Of a DNA stretch of 64,000 bases, positions 10,400 through 23,035 are shown one piece after another (positions within the stretch are counted from its first letter, which is position 1; each line of letters begins with the position of its first letter). A program made the translations under genes and the position numbers. Source of the DNA: Maylandia zebra (taxonomy: Eukaryota; Chordata; Actinopteri; Cichliformes; Cichlidae); contig NC_135187.1 in the NCBI RefSeq assembly GCF_041146795.1, forward strand, positions 22,623,556-22,687,555, in the 5' to 3' direction. Below the pieces are notes generated by a model. That model saw only the letters and a program-made list of their open reading frames with translations. It did not search any database and had not been told where the DNA came from.

Positions 10400-11880
10400 C
10401 AATTTTAAGCTTTTCAATTAACATAAAAAAATTGAAGTTTGTTCCATGCCTATGGTATGTAAAACAACTAGCCTTTCCATATCTATGTGGTGAAAAACAT
10501 GCTACATGCCAATTCATGCAAGGATTTTTAATTTTAAATGGTACGGCATTGTATTGCTGCTCATCTTAATAATCAAAATAGCATTAAACTTTTTTTTTAC
10601 TTAAAGAAAGCTTTATTTTTAATATTCTCTTGAAGACCAGACTTTGTTAAAACAAGCTACACTATAAAATACAGTATTGACATTTTTAAAAAGTAGAGCT
10701 TTTATTAAGAAGATCGTGTGTTTTCATATATGAACTATATGTTTTTATGACATTCCTTTTCTCATGACCTTACTGGTACTTACTTTCTAATTTATTGTTA
10801 AGAAAGACTATATTACTGGGCTTTCAAAGAAAGTGTTTTGCATGTAGTTGTCTGTATCAAAGTATATCATTTTGATAACACGGAAAGCAAAAATAAAACT
10901 TTTATATTTTCTGTGAATTGTGTCCTCCATAGAAAAATAAATGTGATGCAAGCTACATTTTATTGTACACGTTTAGAGAAAGTAGTGCATTGGAGGATTT
11001 CTGTATTGAAAACTATAAATGATCATCTTTTACATTTACATTTTTGGAAATTAAGAACGAGTGTGGTGTAGTCGCTGTGTATCAGTGAGGTATCGATACA
11101 GATTATTTACACCATTTCTAATTATCTTAAATTAGTGTTTACTTATTTTTTTTACATTACAGTAAGCACCGTAACTTTCTTATAGTTCCACCATAGCTTT
11201 TAAGGTTACTATTTACTGACAGCTACAAACTGTAGGTAAGAAAGTGTTTGACATCTTCAGTGTGCTTTTTTTCATAGGTTCAAAAAGTTTCTCCAACTCT
11301 GAGATTCCAAACCACAAAGGCGTGATGAAAGGTGTATCTTGGATTTTAGTCAGAGTTTGTGCAAATATTTAATAATGATTAAATATTCTAAGGTCTTACA
11401 AACATTAAATCACTTTTAACTTTAACATTATTACACATCATGCTGTAGCTGTAATTTACATTTTAGAAGTGATTATTTTAGCTGAGTCATGTTTAATAAG
11501 ATCTTATAAGTTAGTAGCTGAGTGAGTTATTAGTAGTTGTGACATTATTTAACAACATTTACCAAGGACTTTACCATACTTTACCAAGTACAAATACTAA
11601 TACTACTACAATTTTCAGGTATCTGTAGTTTCTTCTCCTTACATTTTGGTCAAATAAAATAAAATAAAAATACAGATTTGTTTTTCCTTTGGTAAAGGTT
11701 AAATTACAAAAAATGAAATAAAATGTGTTTTTAATTTAATATGATTATTTAATTTCTTGTTATTAATATTATTATTTTATATTATTATATAACTTTTGTT
11801 AAAATTAAAAAATATCTGATAGAGAAATTATCTGGTAAAGAAATTAAAAAAAAAAAAAGAATCCCACCCGAAAAAAAAGA
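10400..11880. other. AT-rich intergenic DNA
   Basis: This lies between the MITE cluster and the nup42 promoter. I see only AT-rich sequence with poly-A/T runs and stop codons in all frames, and no recognisable gene or repeat. Confidence 0.5.
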
Positions 11881-12001
11881 CCACGTGGGACGAGTGGTGA
11901 CGTAAATCTCGTGCGACCGCAGTTCAGACACGGCCAGAAAATATTGCCGAGTGGAAGTGGTGTTTTTGCGCTCTAAAAGACGCCTTTAGCACCTTTTGGA
12001 A
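11878..12001 (+). promoter_or_regulatory. nup42: Probable nup42 promoter and 5' UTR
   Basis: The sequence changes abruptly from AT-rich to CpG-containing DNA. It carries a CACGTG E-box (11882-11887) and a CRE-like TGACGTAA (11898-11905) within 125 bases of the ATG. No TATA box is evident. Assignment is by position and motifs only. Confidence 0.5.
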
Positions 12002-15000
12002 ATGCCTGTGTGCAACTTCTTTCTTCAGGGCCGCTGTCGTTACGGCGAAAAATGTTGGAATGAGCACCCAAGAGGAGGAAGCAGAGGAGGAGGAGGAGGA
12101 GGTGGTGGAGGATATAACAACAACTACAGCAACCGCTCCTCTGGTCAGCAACAGCCCAGAAGTGGAGGTGGAGGTAACGTCTTTGATAAGTTAACATTCA
12201 TCTAAACGTACTTTCAGTTTCTTTAGCATTCTTCGTGTGATGTTTTCGCTCTCTTAGCTAGCTTTTGTTAGCCTTCCTTTACTGTTCCACTGAATTGTAG
12301 GCAAATTAAGTTTGCTTCGTGGGTAGGGTATTTGAACAGTGGGCTGAGATTGTGCTTATCTAGGTAACTTAACCATGGAGTTAACCCTGGATTTTCAACT
12401 GTGGTTCACTTCTTACTGGGGTGTGTCCCCGTCATGCTAGCTTATTTAGAAATGGAAGGGTAGCCTGAGTATGTTGAATTCACTTCATAGCACGGGGCCC
12501 AGTCAAAAATATCAACTCTGTTAAGTTTTAAGTATGTCAACAACTTGGCATATGGGTTTTTTATTTTTTTATTTTTCCCAAACTTGAATGGGCATCACAG
12601 AAGAGGTTTTCCTGTTATTCTGAAGCCACATGAATGCACATTTAGTATAGGAGGGATGGGTAATGTTACTGTGTCGTAGTTTCTTTTCCAATGCAGTTAT
12701 ACTAGAAACAAATACATATTTTACAAAGGTCAGGTGTGTGCTAAACAACAGCAATTTAATTTCATGTTACCACTTCATGAGACCTCATGGTGGTTATCAA
12801 ATAAATGAATGTAAAGCAGACAACCAGCTTTCAGTAAAGCAGAAAGTTGAGGATAAAGCTATCCAGAGAGCTAATAAAGTGATTTAAACAAGGATTAAAA
12901 TTGGTTAATAATGATGATGCACTATGGAGTGTATTTTACACAATTTGTAATGCTTTGTGACACTGGTTTGTATTTTGATTCCAGGGTTTGGAAACAGAGT
13001 CTGGGTGAATCCTTCCCAGCAAAAAGGAAACTACATCCAGCCTTCATCCTTCTCTTCTCACGGAAGTGACGACTGGGGTCATGGAGGAGGTGGGGGAGGG
13101 GGAGGAGGAGGTGGTGGTGGTGGAGGGCGAAGAGAAAATGTGAAGAGCTCCGACTTTAGTTTCTCAAGTCAAAACAGATTTTCAGCTCTTAATACTCCCA
13201 GCACCTTTGACAGGGGAAGCAGGGGGGGAGGAAGGCCAGCGGGAGGAACAGTTGGTGATGAAGACGACGACAAAAAACTGTGAGTCTTTATGAGAAAACA
13301 TAATGTTCTTTTTTTTTTTTTTTTTTTTAAACAAATTTTTTTTATCAGTCGTAAGGAAATCATTGTCATATTTGTTATCCAGGGAAGTTATTCAGATGGA
13401 CATGGATGTTTGGGAGAAGTCTGGCCAGTGGGGATTCTCGTGTTATTATAGCTTCAAGACACTTGTATCTGGTGTGTATGAGATTTTTCATTTTAAATGT
13501 ATATTTTTAAAAACTGAAACACTGGACCTGAACATGTTTCCTATGTTTTGACTACAGGTTTCACTGACCTCTCCCCTGAAGAGCTCCGGCTGGAATACTA
13601 CTCCACAAGACCTTCAGGAGATCTGCAGGGCTACGTAAGTGTAGTGTTCCTTAGTAATGTCATGTCTGTTTGGCTTTGGGTCAGTATTCATCTTGTATAG
13701 GATAAAGGTCTAATCATCTCTTAGTTTACTCAGATTGCACAGAGTGTATATTTGTTAATAATTTGAATCATTTTGGATAAGGATAAGTGTAAGATAATGG
13801 GGAATTTCAGTTTTTACTTTATAATTTCTTTAGCGTAAGATTTACAGTTAAATTGTATTTTCTTGCCTTATTTAATTTTTACGTACTGTTCCTTTAACAC
13901 ACGGTAACTGTGCACGGGGGGAACGTTCGCGACGGGCAGTGTGGAGCTACGGGGGCTTTAACTAGCTGTGGAGAAAAACAGTTTCTTACTGTGTTTGCAG
14001 TGTACAGGAACATTCAAACGGATCACTGTATTTCAAAACTGTGGAAATAAATGTTTGCCTGTTTGTTTTTCGACTACAAGCGGACTTAGTGCAGTTGAAC
14101 ATAATCCACAAAGACACGCGTACGGCCCGACTACCAGCTAGTGCTTCCGCGGTATCACATCTTCGTCGTGGATAGAAGCATGGCCCCAAGTCTTTTTGTT
14201 ACATGGGCTTGATTATTATAATCAAGCTCTAATTTAATATCGGAAGGCAAAAGGTTAAATGTGTTTAAGTATTTCTAAGAGTATAAGAAATTCCTCTTGT
14301 CTGTGCTTAGATGAATGGCATCAATCAGCTGCTCAGTCAGTGGAAAAACAGAGTCCAGGAATTGAAGATTATGAATCCAGCCACTCGTGCGGCACTGGTA
14401 AGACACACAGATCCTCACAAACATCGCTTCCCAACTTTAGATCATTTGTTACAATTCCAGAGTCCATAACTGGTCCCTAATGAGACGTGAAAACCAAACA
14501 GCACTGAGAAGATGTGTTTAGATTTTTGCCATTAGGTGTGCATGTCAGCAGTGTGCAGCAATGGAAATGTCAGAATACATTTTCGTTTAATAAAGTTTCC
14601 TTCTACTCTTTGAACGTATCGAACACCTGGTTTAGATTTAATGCTGACGTTCTGATTTGACACTAGCATTGCTCCTGTCTGTTTTGGGGCTTTTAATTCA
14701 GTGGGTTTTTTTTTTTTTCTTTTTTTACTTCATTTGTTTTCATTGCAGCTTGCAGAATTAAATGGTGCCGCACCTCAGGGATCTTCAGGTGGGTTTGGTT
14801 CGACAACAGCAACTGGATTTGGATCCTCAATCTCCAGCTTTGGAAGCAAAGGTAAAGATTAACGATTTCTTCATTGAATCATAAACTGTCTTTCTTTTTT
14901 GAAGGTACTTCCCATTTCTAATGAGTTATGATGCTTGAGCAGATTTTACAGAGACTGCATGTAGTTTAGTATTTTAGCACTAAATTAATCAAAGTATAGG

Positions 15001-15593
15001 TTTTCAGAATTTCATAATAAAAGGTATTTTATAAAATTATCCATCACTCCATGATAACTCTAAGTCCTTCTGTTCCTGCAGATTTTGGTGCACCAGCCCA
15101 GGCCAGCGGTTTCAGCTTTTCTGCTTCAAATAGTGGATTTGGCTCTGCAGCCACACAGTCATCTTCAACAGGTTTTGGTGACATCTTAGCAGCTCCCACA
15201 CAGCCTCCCTCTGGGTTCGGCACTGCGTCCTCCTCTACACCTTCAGCTTCAAGTTTCTCCTTCGCCTCTACCACCACGGACAAACCAGCACCTGCGTCAG
15301 GATTTGGATCTGCCTCTGGATTTAGTTTCCCCACTGGAGCAAGCAGCAGTTTCAGGGTTGGAGCCCCTGCGACAACAGGAAGCAGCAGTCTTTTTGGGCA
15401 GACAAGTGGAGGATTTGGGGCAGCAGCCACTCAGCCCACTTCAGGAACTGGGTCTGCCGAAGGGGCGTCAGATAGTCTGTTTTCCCCTGAGAGTAAACTG
15501 ACCGAAGAGGAACTGAGTCAGTTCAAGGCTAAGAAATTCACTCTGGGACAGATTCCACTGAAGCCCCCCCCTTCTAACCTGCTAGTGGTGTGA
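12002..15593 (+). CDS. nup42: Nucleoporin 42 (NUP42/NUPL2), complete, seven coding exons
   Basis: Exons: 12002-12173, 12985-13279, 13383-13471, 13558-13634, 14311-14397, 14749-14851 and 15082-15593. All junctions are GT-AG and in phase, giving 444 codons plus TGA (human about 423). The first ATG follows the promoter directly, and residues 4-22 form a CCCH zinc finger (C-x7-C-x5-C-x3-H). Two glycine runs follow, one in each of exons 1 and 2. Exons 3-5 encode the conserved middle segment ([14 protein letters not shown] and [11 protein letters not shown]). Exons 6-7 encode a Ser/Thr-rich FG-repeat region. The C-terminus ([20 protein letters not shown]) is the conserved Gle1-binding motif. Family role: a cytoplasmic-face nucleoporin that works with Gle1 and the DDX19 helicase in mRNA export. 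It lies 3.6 kb downstream of gsdme on the same strand, as expected from shared human 7p15.3 linkage. Confidence 0.96.
13890..14200. other. CpG-rich block in nup42 intron 4
   Basis: This stretch (containing ACGTTCGCGACGGGC and ACGCGTACGGCCCGAC) is clearly richer in GC and CpG than the surrounding AT-rich intron. It may be a decayed insertion. I cannot assign it to a family, and its open frames match nothing I recognise. Confidence 0.35.
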
Positions 15594-16030
15594 TACTGTG
15601 GAGAATATGGGTAGATTATTAAACTAAAAACTATAATTTTGTGTAAACTTTAAGCTTTAAACCTTTTCCGTGCAAGTAATTTTGAAGATGTGGCTGACAT
15701 CCACACACTTCTCCTCAGTGTAGGTGGAGAAAACTCAGTTTGGAAGTGTGCTGTGTACTTTCGAGCTATCTTTTGTCATAAAAAGTTCTATTTTTGAACG
15801 ATTTTAGGTTGCATGGGTTTTAATTTGTTGATTTTTTTTTTCCCTTTTAAGTACCTAAGGGTACAGCAAGAAAAGTTGATGGGGAAAAAATCTTTTAAAG
15901 GTTTATTTTAATTTTTAATGATCAAACATGCAAAATTCAGCAAATCAGCTTCTTGAACTTTATGTGGAGTAAATTTGAGATTATCTGTGTGTTGGGCTAA
16001 AGGTAAATAAATGTATTTCATTTAAGGTTT
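15594..16030 (+). other. nup42: nup42 3' UTR
   Basis: Non-coding sequence follows the TGA. The first well-placed AATAAA on the plus strand is at 16006-16011, so the transcript probably ends near 16025-16035. The end point is inferred from the signal alone. Confidence 0.5.
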
Positions 16031-18684
16031 CATGGGATAGGAATTCTTGCTGTAATTACATGTGTCAGTCAGAAGGTGGTGTCACAATACAAGCTGTCCA
16101 TGAGGGGTTTTTTTTCTTTATTATTATTGTTATTTTTTCTGCATTTAAGTGTACTTGTGTTTTAACCTAGAAGTACTTTTTAACTTCAGGCTACTTTTCC
16201 CTTGCAATGTAATGTGATAAAACAACAAAATCAAGGCCTGGAAACCAAAAACAAACATTTATTCACACCAGATTTCTGCTAACAGAGAGCAAAGTGAGGC
16301 AGCTTCCAAATGACAGAGAAGAAATAAGCTGTTCAGAATGTATTTATTAGGTGCTGAGCAAATGGTGGGACAGCAAGAGTGATCCATGTGACAGCAATAA
16401 ACCATTCTGCTGAGGGGGCTCTACCTCTGCTGACTCGAGCATATTTTCAGCTGACGGGGAGTGCGTAGCTTCAGTCGGAGGTGAAGCTGGGTTTCGTGTT
16501 TGCCTGCGTTTGTGTGTCCGTGTTTTACAGCCAGGTCAAAAAGGCCTTGTAGATATAATTAATACAAATTTTGTGTTCTTATAAATACTGAACATTAACT
16601 GTGAGCAACAGTGTGCAACACAGTCATTTTCTCTCCTGCTCCTCTGTCCCTCAGCAGTAAACTCCCACCCACCCCCTGCTAGAAGATGATAAATAATTCA
16701 GCTGATTAATGAACGACTGAAAAAGACACGCTCTCATGAAAAGGCACTTGCTCCCTCGTGCCGCTGAAATGTGTTTGTATTGCTGTCCTGTGACTTTTAA
16801 AGCAATCTAACTGATAAATAAGGGCGCTTGTGAGTGTTTGTTACCCCACCCCACACCAAATAAGCAGGTTTGCTACGGCATCAAATCGATAGCATTGCTT
16901 GTGTTTACGTAGGGTATGCATGAGTGAGGGGATGAGTCTGTGGATACCTGAATACACACACAGAAACGCACGGGGTTTCATTGGTATCATTTACTCACTC
17001 TCAGATACATCACCTCAGTGATGATGTGGGATTGCTCGTCTGACCAGTTGTGCGTAATCTTAACACACATGCGTACCCTCCTTTCCTCCCATGGATCATT
17101 AAATAGTCCCCAAGAGGGACCCTACATTTAAAATGATGGAAATACAGCGTCAAGACTTGAGTCCATATGCTCCTTCAGTCCTCCCTTCCCAACCCTCCTG
17201 TGAAATCACTGCTTAAACAACACAGCGTGCACTGTAATCCAATTGACTGTGCCCTGACTTCAGCAACACGAACCAGATGTACACAGTATATGGTGCTTTA
17301 ATATATTTAACACACCTATCGATAAGAGGGAAACAGGAGCTGTCTGTCTGGTTGATGCCCTCCTTTAGACTGCATGCCCCGGCTGTGTAGCAGCCCTTTG
17401 AATTATGACTTCTGCCTGCTGCTAACTTTTCCAGATCAGCAATTTTTGTCTTTATTATAGGGTGACTAAATGCACGCTGTTTCCATTGCCACTGTGGTGT
17501 CTGCATTAGCTGATGTCAGCACTGGAAAGAAAGAAACGCTTCGGTTGCCCCTCTGCACATTTCAGAGGAACTGAGTTGAATCCAAAACTACTATAAATAG
17601 GGTATGATTCCAGGTGACCCCTCCAACACACACACACACACCACCCCTTTTATAGTTGTAGCAGAGAACAAGGCTTAGTAATTGGAGCTATGAATCCAGA
17701 GGTAGAATTGATTGTGTTGTGCCACAGCAGTTTGCCTATGGGAAACAGGGCATTGATCCAAGGCCTCTGATTTATGCCTATCTGACTGGCCTTTTGCAAG
17801 AGGCCTTGGTGGCACATATTTCACCTGCAAATATATTTTTATAGGTCCATGTCTGGCCTTGTGTTTCCATGCTGAGGATGTTTATGGTTTCATAGTAGGA
17901 TTAGTGTCTTCCGCTTAACACACTGAGAGTAAGAAACGTTGGCTTAGAGAATATACTGCACATGCTGCATTTAAGGCTGGTCTTGTTTTAAATATTGAAC
18001 TGGAGATCCAAAAAGGCTGGATAGAAAATAAATTCAAAGCATCAATCTTAACTGTGCAGACACTGCTGCATACTCACTAAGTGGAAACGGAAGCATAGCC
18101 ATTTCAATTTCATTAGATCTCATATAAATTCAAAATACTTTCCAGTAAAGATCATGTCTGCTTTTTTTTTTTTTTGAAATTTCATTTCACATTAATCTAG
18201 TGTACTGGTGCTGTACAGACTGGGTAACTCAGACAGTAACAATGTGATGTGTTATGAGTCATCTCTAGCAAACATCCAGTATACTTGTTGAGTTTTATAC
18301 ATTACAGAAATGGAAAAATTTAAATGCTGTGTCCAAGCCAAGAGTCTCAACTTGCATAGGCCTACTGTACGTACTCCAGCCTGCGATTGCTTGCAGCTGT
18401 TTGAGTTAGATCAGAGAATAATTTCAGTCTTGCAAAAGGCAGCGACCGCCTAAGAGTTCAACAATTCTTGAAGTTCACCATGAGTGGCTGCAAAAGAAAA
18501 GTAACTGTTTTCTTCACACTTGTTGGATTAAATAACTTTAGGAGCTAGGACACATGTAAATATATATAACTCATTACAACGCTTTAGAGTAAACGAGTTT
18601 GACATTTTGCCACATACACCCTTTAGTTGTTTTGCTGAAATTAACATTAGAAGATTTCTTTTACTCTCTTTTTTGTCCATTAAG
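16031..18684. other. Intergenic DNA, no gene recognised
   Basis: There is a minus-strand AATAAA at 16258-16263, and about 1.3 kb of moderately GC-rich, repeat-poor sequence follows. This could be a 3' UTR of an unseen minus-strand gene, but no coding exon was found. A short CA run lies at about 17623-17640. The stretch from 17690 to 17900 is repeat-free and could be conserved non-coding DNA. Confidence 0.35.
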
Positions 18685-19422
18685 TATGAGACGGCTTACA
18701 GGGAGGAGGTCAGCGCCCTGACCCACTGGTGTCAAGACAACCATCTCACCCTCAACGTCGCAAAGACAAAGGAGTTGATAGTGGACTTCCGGAGGTGCAG
18801 AGAAGTACACACCCCCATCACCATCAACGGCGCTGCTGTGGAGAGAGTGAGCAGCTTCCGGTTCCTTGGTGTACATCTGGCTGAGGATCTTACGTGGTCA
18901 GTACACACAAACAAAACAGTGAAGAAGGCCCAGCAGCGCCTCTTCTTTCTCAGGAGACTGAAAAGATTCGGCATGAGCCCCCGCATCCTCAGGACCTTCT
19001 ATCACTGTGCCATTGAGAGCATCCTCACTGGATGCATCACCACCTGGTATGGCAACAGCACCGCCTACAACTGCAAAGCTCTCCAGCGAGTAGTGCGGTG
19101 CTCTGAACGGATAATTGGAGGTGAGCTTCCCTCCCTCCAAGACATCTACAGGAAGCGCTGCCTGAGGAAAGCGGGGAGGATCATCAAGGACTCCAGTCAC
19201 CCCAGCCATAAACTGTTCAGACTGCTTCCATCAGGAAGGAGGTTCTGCAGCATCCGGTCCCGTACCAGCAGACTGAGAGACAGCTTTTTCCATCAGGCCA
19301 TCAGACTGCTGAACACGTCATAGACACCTCAGCTTCACTACTGGAACTTCAACATTATGCACTCCACACTGTATATAAATGCCACTTGTTTTGCACATAT
19401 TCAACTCTGTATATTTTATATA

Positions 19423-19453
<31 letters not shown>

Positions 19454-19482
19454 TTTTTCACTATTTAATTTGTAAAAATGTG

Positions 19483-19517
<35 letters not shown>

Positions 19518-19745
19518 AGGAAAATATTTAGTATACACATCCAGAAATGCATACACTATTATATATTGTACATATATTTATTAGTTTCAGGTTGGCCATT
19601 CTTGTATTTTGCTCGTTTGTGTTGTTGTGTTTGCACATCTCTGTTGCTTGTGGGGCTCACACACAAGAATTTCACTCGCATGTGCTGTGCCAGTGTGCCT
19701 GCACATGTGATGTGACAATAAAAGTGATTTGATTTGATTTGTGCA
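18685..19745 (+). mobile_element. 5'-truncated LINE (L2/CR1-like), 3' part of the reverse transcriptase
   Basis: From about 18685 to the stop at 19321-19323 one frame encodes the end of a non-LTR reverse transcriptase (blocks NHLTLNVAKTKELIVDFRR, VSSFRFLGVHLAEDLTW and LPSLQDIYRKRCLRKAGRII). The 3' UTR holds a TTA run (19426-19455) and a CA run (19488-19516). It ends with CAATAAAAGTGATTTGATTTG, a short GATTT tail. No frameshift is seen, so the copy is fairly young. No target duplication was identified. Confidence 0.88.
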
Positions 19746-20550
19746 GCCAGGAGACCATTAGCTTAACAAAACAGCAAGAGTGGCAAAGTTATTGCCGCTC
19801 TCTGCAAAAATGACAACACATCTAAAAATCGCCAATTAACACATTATAATGTGTGTTAACTATTTCACAGCCATGGACTGTGACTTGTTGGAGTGAGTCT
19901 CATCCCCATTGTGAATTTGCTACATGAAAACCCTAAATTTATGGATTTAACACACCAGCTATGATTAATATTTCACTTTGGGGGAATAAAAAAAGTACTA
20001 TGACAAGAACATCAACATAACCTTTTTAGCTAACCCCCCCCCCAAAACCCTGTTTGCTTATTTACACATACAGCTGTTACTTTATGTGATTAACGTTATA
20101 AATTGGCTATTCAATTCTTCTATTCTTCCTGTTTTCTTTGCTATCTAGCTTGGTAAGCTAGTTTATATGCTAACTGCATATCAACTACTGCTAGCTGTTT
20201 ATAGTGCCTAATTAAGGTTTTTAAAAAGGCAGTTCCTGTAACATATTTTTTAAATGCAGCTACATTATTATCATTAGCATTATTATTTAATAAAAGGTTG
20301 CTGTGTTTACTTTTTTATTTAACTAAAATTATAATTTTGTAAAATTTATTTCACAACTGGGTCATGCCAGAAATAGTTTTTTTGAAAACCACTGGGCTAA
20401 AAGCTGGTGCAAAGCAGTTAATAAAACGTAAAATGTAACTTTCTCCAGCCTGAAAACAGTTTCCTCCTGAGGCCGAAACGAAGAATGGCAAAGGTGAATC
20501 ACAATGATAAATGTGAGGACAGGTGGACGCTTTTGCACAGGTAAACATTT
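19746..20550. other. AT-rich DNA, nothing recognised
   Basis: Contains poly-C at about 20033-20043 and many A/T runs. No open frame with recognisable product is present. Confidence 0.45.
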
Positions 20551-20559
20551 ACAGTTCCC

Positions 20560-20960
20560 TCCACGCTTTCTCCACACATGTCCACGCGTAGTCGCTGTTT
20601 GCCTGTCTTCTCCAAGCGGCTGGGCCTGCTTGTAATCCATCTCTCCTCTCCCTCCTTCCCACCCTCCTATCCCTTTCGCCACAGCAGCGCGTTTCTCGCC
20701 GCGCCTTGCATGCCGTGTGACCAGCATCACAGAGCCGACAAGCCGTCCTGCGAACCGCCGTCCTCACACCAGCACAGCGAAAATAAAACCCAAACGATGA
20801 CATACTTACAAAAACGACAGAAGCAAACATTAATTTGACAACTTCCGACTCCCCGCACCTTGCCTTCGCCGCTCCTTGCTGTAAGTGGTAAGTGCACTGA
20901 TTCCTTCTTAATTGCGCGGCTCGCGGTGCTCAGTGTCCGTGCAGGACAATGATCGCACCA
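20560..20960. promoter_or_regulatory. CpG-rich island, candidate promoter or first exon
   Basis: About 400 bases are locally GC- and CpG-rich (CGCGTTTCTCGCCGCGCC, then GCGCGGCTCGCGG) in otherwise AT-rich DNA. A good 5' splice site, GTAAGTG, occurs at about 20888 on the plus strand. It could be the distant promoter and untranslated first exon of the RIM-type gene whose exon lies at 41.6 kb, but no transcript evidence links them. Confidence 0.4.
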
Positions 20961-23035
20961 ATGGACTGATGATCGGAATAATACAACTGATATCTGAGCA
21001 GATGAGAGGAGCATGGCGCAGATATCTTAAACTGTGTTTAATCTTGCAGTGTACAGGCTATAGGCATTTTGGAGGTAGTGGACTGGATTAGATTATTTGC
21101 ATCACATCAGCTGGAAATACTTGGTTTCCTCTGTTATGCTCTCATCTTTGTTAGTAAGCAATTGCCACGATACAGCTTACAGGTTCATGTCTTTTCTTAC
21201 TTTAATCTCGTTAAGTGTTTAAAGAGATTAATACGGTCATAAGAGACAGTATATATGATGCACAGTGATGCTGTGGTGGATATAGCATTGTGGCCTAAAT
21301 ACTCATAGACACAATTTTCTTGCTTTCACTTTTACTAATAAAGTATTCTGATTCTGATGATTCTTAGTCTACACTGATGTTTGCTTAAGAGATGTGGAAC
21401 CAGTTGTCTCTGCTGATTTAGACATGTAGGGAGAAAGTTCAGGCATGTCATAGGTCAGCTGTGCCCTTCTGGTGATCTGTGGATGGCTGCATGAGGTCAA
21501 AGGCATAAAGGTGCCTCGCTATAATTCAGTTTATGCACTGCTGCCCCTTTCTTATGGTGTTTGTTTATGCTGCACGTGACAGTGAATGGAGAGGAAGGAG
21601 GGAGTGTGAGTGAAACTGAGCATATTTTAAGATGCCTGCCCCTTGCCTGTGCCAAGTGCACGCTGAGGTGTGAGGTTGTATCAGATGGCTGCATGAACGT
21701 GTATGCACACAAATGAAGGGAGATGCAAACACCAGAATGGAAGCGCAGACTGTGCTCCCCACCTGTGGAAGGAAACTGAAACATGTGACTCAGGATCTTC
21801 TTTTGAATAAAAAGAGACAGCGCATATTAATGAACATATATCAATGTAAATATGCCAGAGTTAGCCAACAGGCTAAATTTACATCTGTAGCACCTGGCAG
21901 GTCAGACAAAAACAATAAATACGGAATTTAGCAAACCCTCAGACAGTGTACAACAATCTAGTCCAGACAACAAATACATGAAATTACAGCACAAAATGTT
22001 ATATTACAATGAAACCCAAAATATGTAACATTAAAAATAACACATATTAATATAAAACTAGTGATTGCAAATCTGATTCCTGTTTAGCCATCGTTTGAGA
22101 TTAGTTTTAAATGTGTTGAAGGAAGTCCATTCTCTTAATACAGCTGGAATACCATTCCACATCTCAGTATCTTTGCCAGAGGTAGTGAGATACCAAAGGT
22201 ACTGTACAATCCCTTCTAGTAGAGGATCTGATTACTCTTCCACTGATATTGGATTTAAACATGATGAACTCACTCAGTGAGGGTGGAGCAAGTCCATGTA
22301 GGATCTTATAAAAAGAACAAGCAAAAGTAAATATTTAAACATTTTTAAAACTGAAGATATTATATTTCTGAAGCATGAGACAGTGATGGAAAGAAAAAGG
22401 TTTTGTCTCTAACACTTCTAAGGCCTTTTAAAATAAAGAGTCTTTGGTTTCAAAGTAGCTGTACTTTGACTTTCTCTCAATCGTGTGAAGGGAATAGTAT
22501 GAAGGCAGTTTGATATTTGTGACACTTGTAATTGTTAGTATTAAGCATGAGTAAGCGAGAGCGAGTAAGTGCATTAACTGGCACTAAAGGACTGTATCTT
22601 CTCGGCCTGTTTCAAGGAGAAAGAGAATAATTATCCTCATGCTTAACTCTTAAAATGCTACCGTGACTCAGACTCGATCCTTTGAATAATCCAATGAAAC
22701 GCAACTGAGTAAATAAAATCTTAAAAAGACTGAAACTTGTGCTGTGGAAAGCTGTGGCCCTGTACTTCCATTTAATTTGAACTCACACATTCACAGAAGC
22801 CAGTTTTCATAAATTTGCTATTCTGTACCGATTTAAGAGAGACCAAGGATCACTCATCCCATTTTATATCCTCAAAAGCTGCCATTTAGCTCACATGTCT
22901 GCTTATGAAGTATTCATGTGCTCGTGTCACAGTTTTACTCCAGATTTGGTTGGGTGTGGCTTTCCAAGCAGCTTTTGAGCTGCAAGTCTGGGATGGAACA
23001 AAAGCCTCTTATTGTAAAATATTTACTTGGATGAA
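20961..23035. other. Non-coding DNA with a short LINE tail
   Basis: A tail of the form AATAAAGTATTCTGATTCTGAT at 21337-21358 is the 3' end of a CR1/L2-like retrotransposon. The rest, including 21.5-21.8 kb, has only short unrelated open frames. Confidence 0.45.

Noticed and set aside
20362..20830. Overlapping 93- to 122-codon minus-strand frames
   Set aside because: They sit in or next to the CpG-rich island, contain no recognised domain, and GC-rich DNA opens frames by chance.
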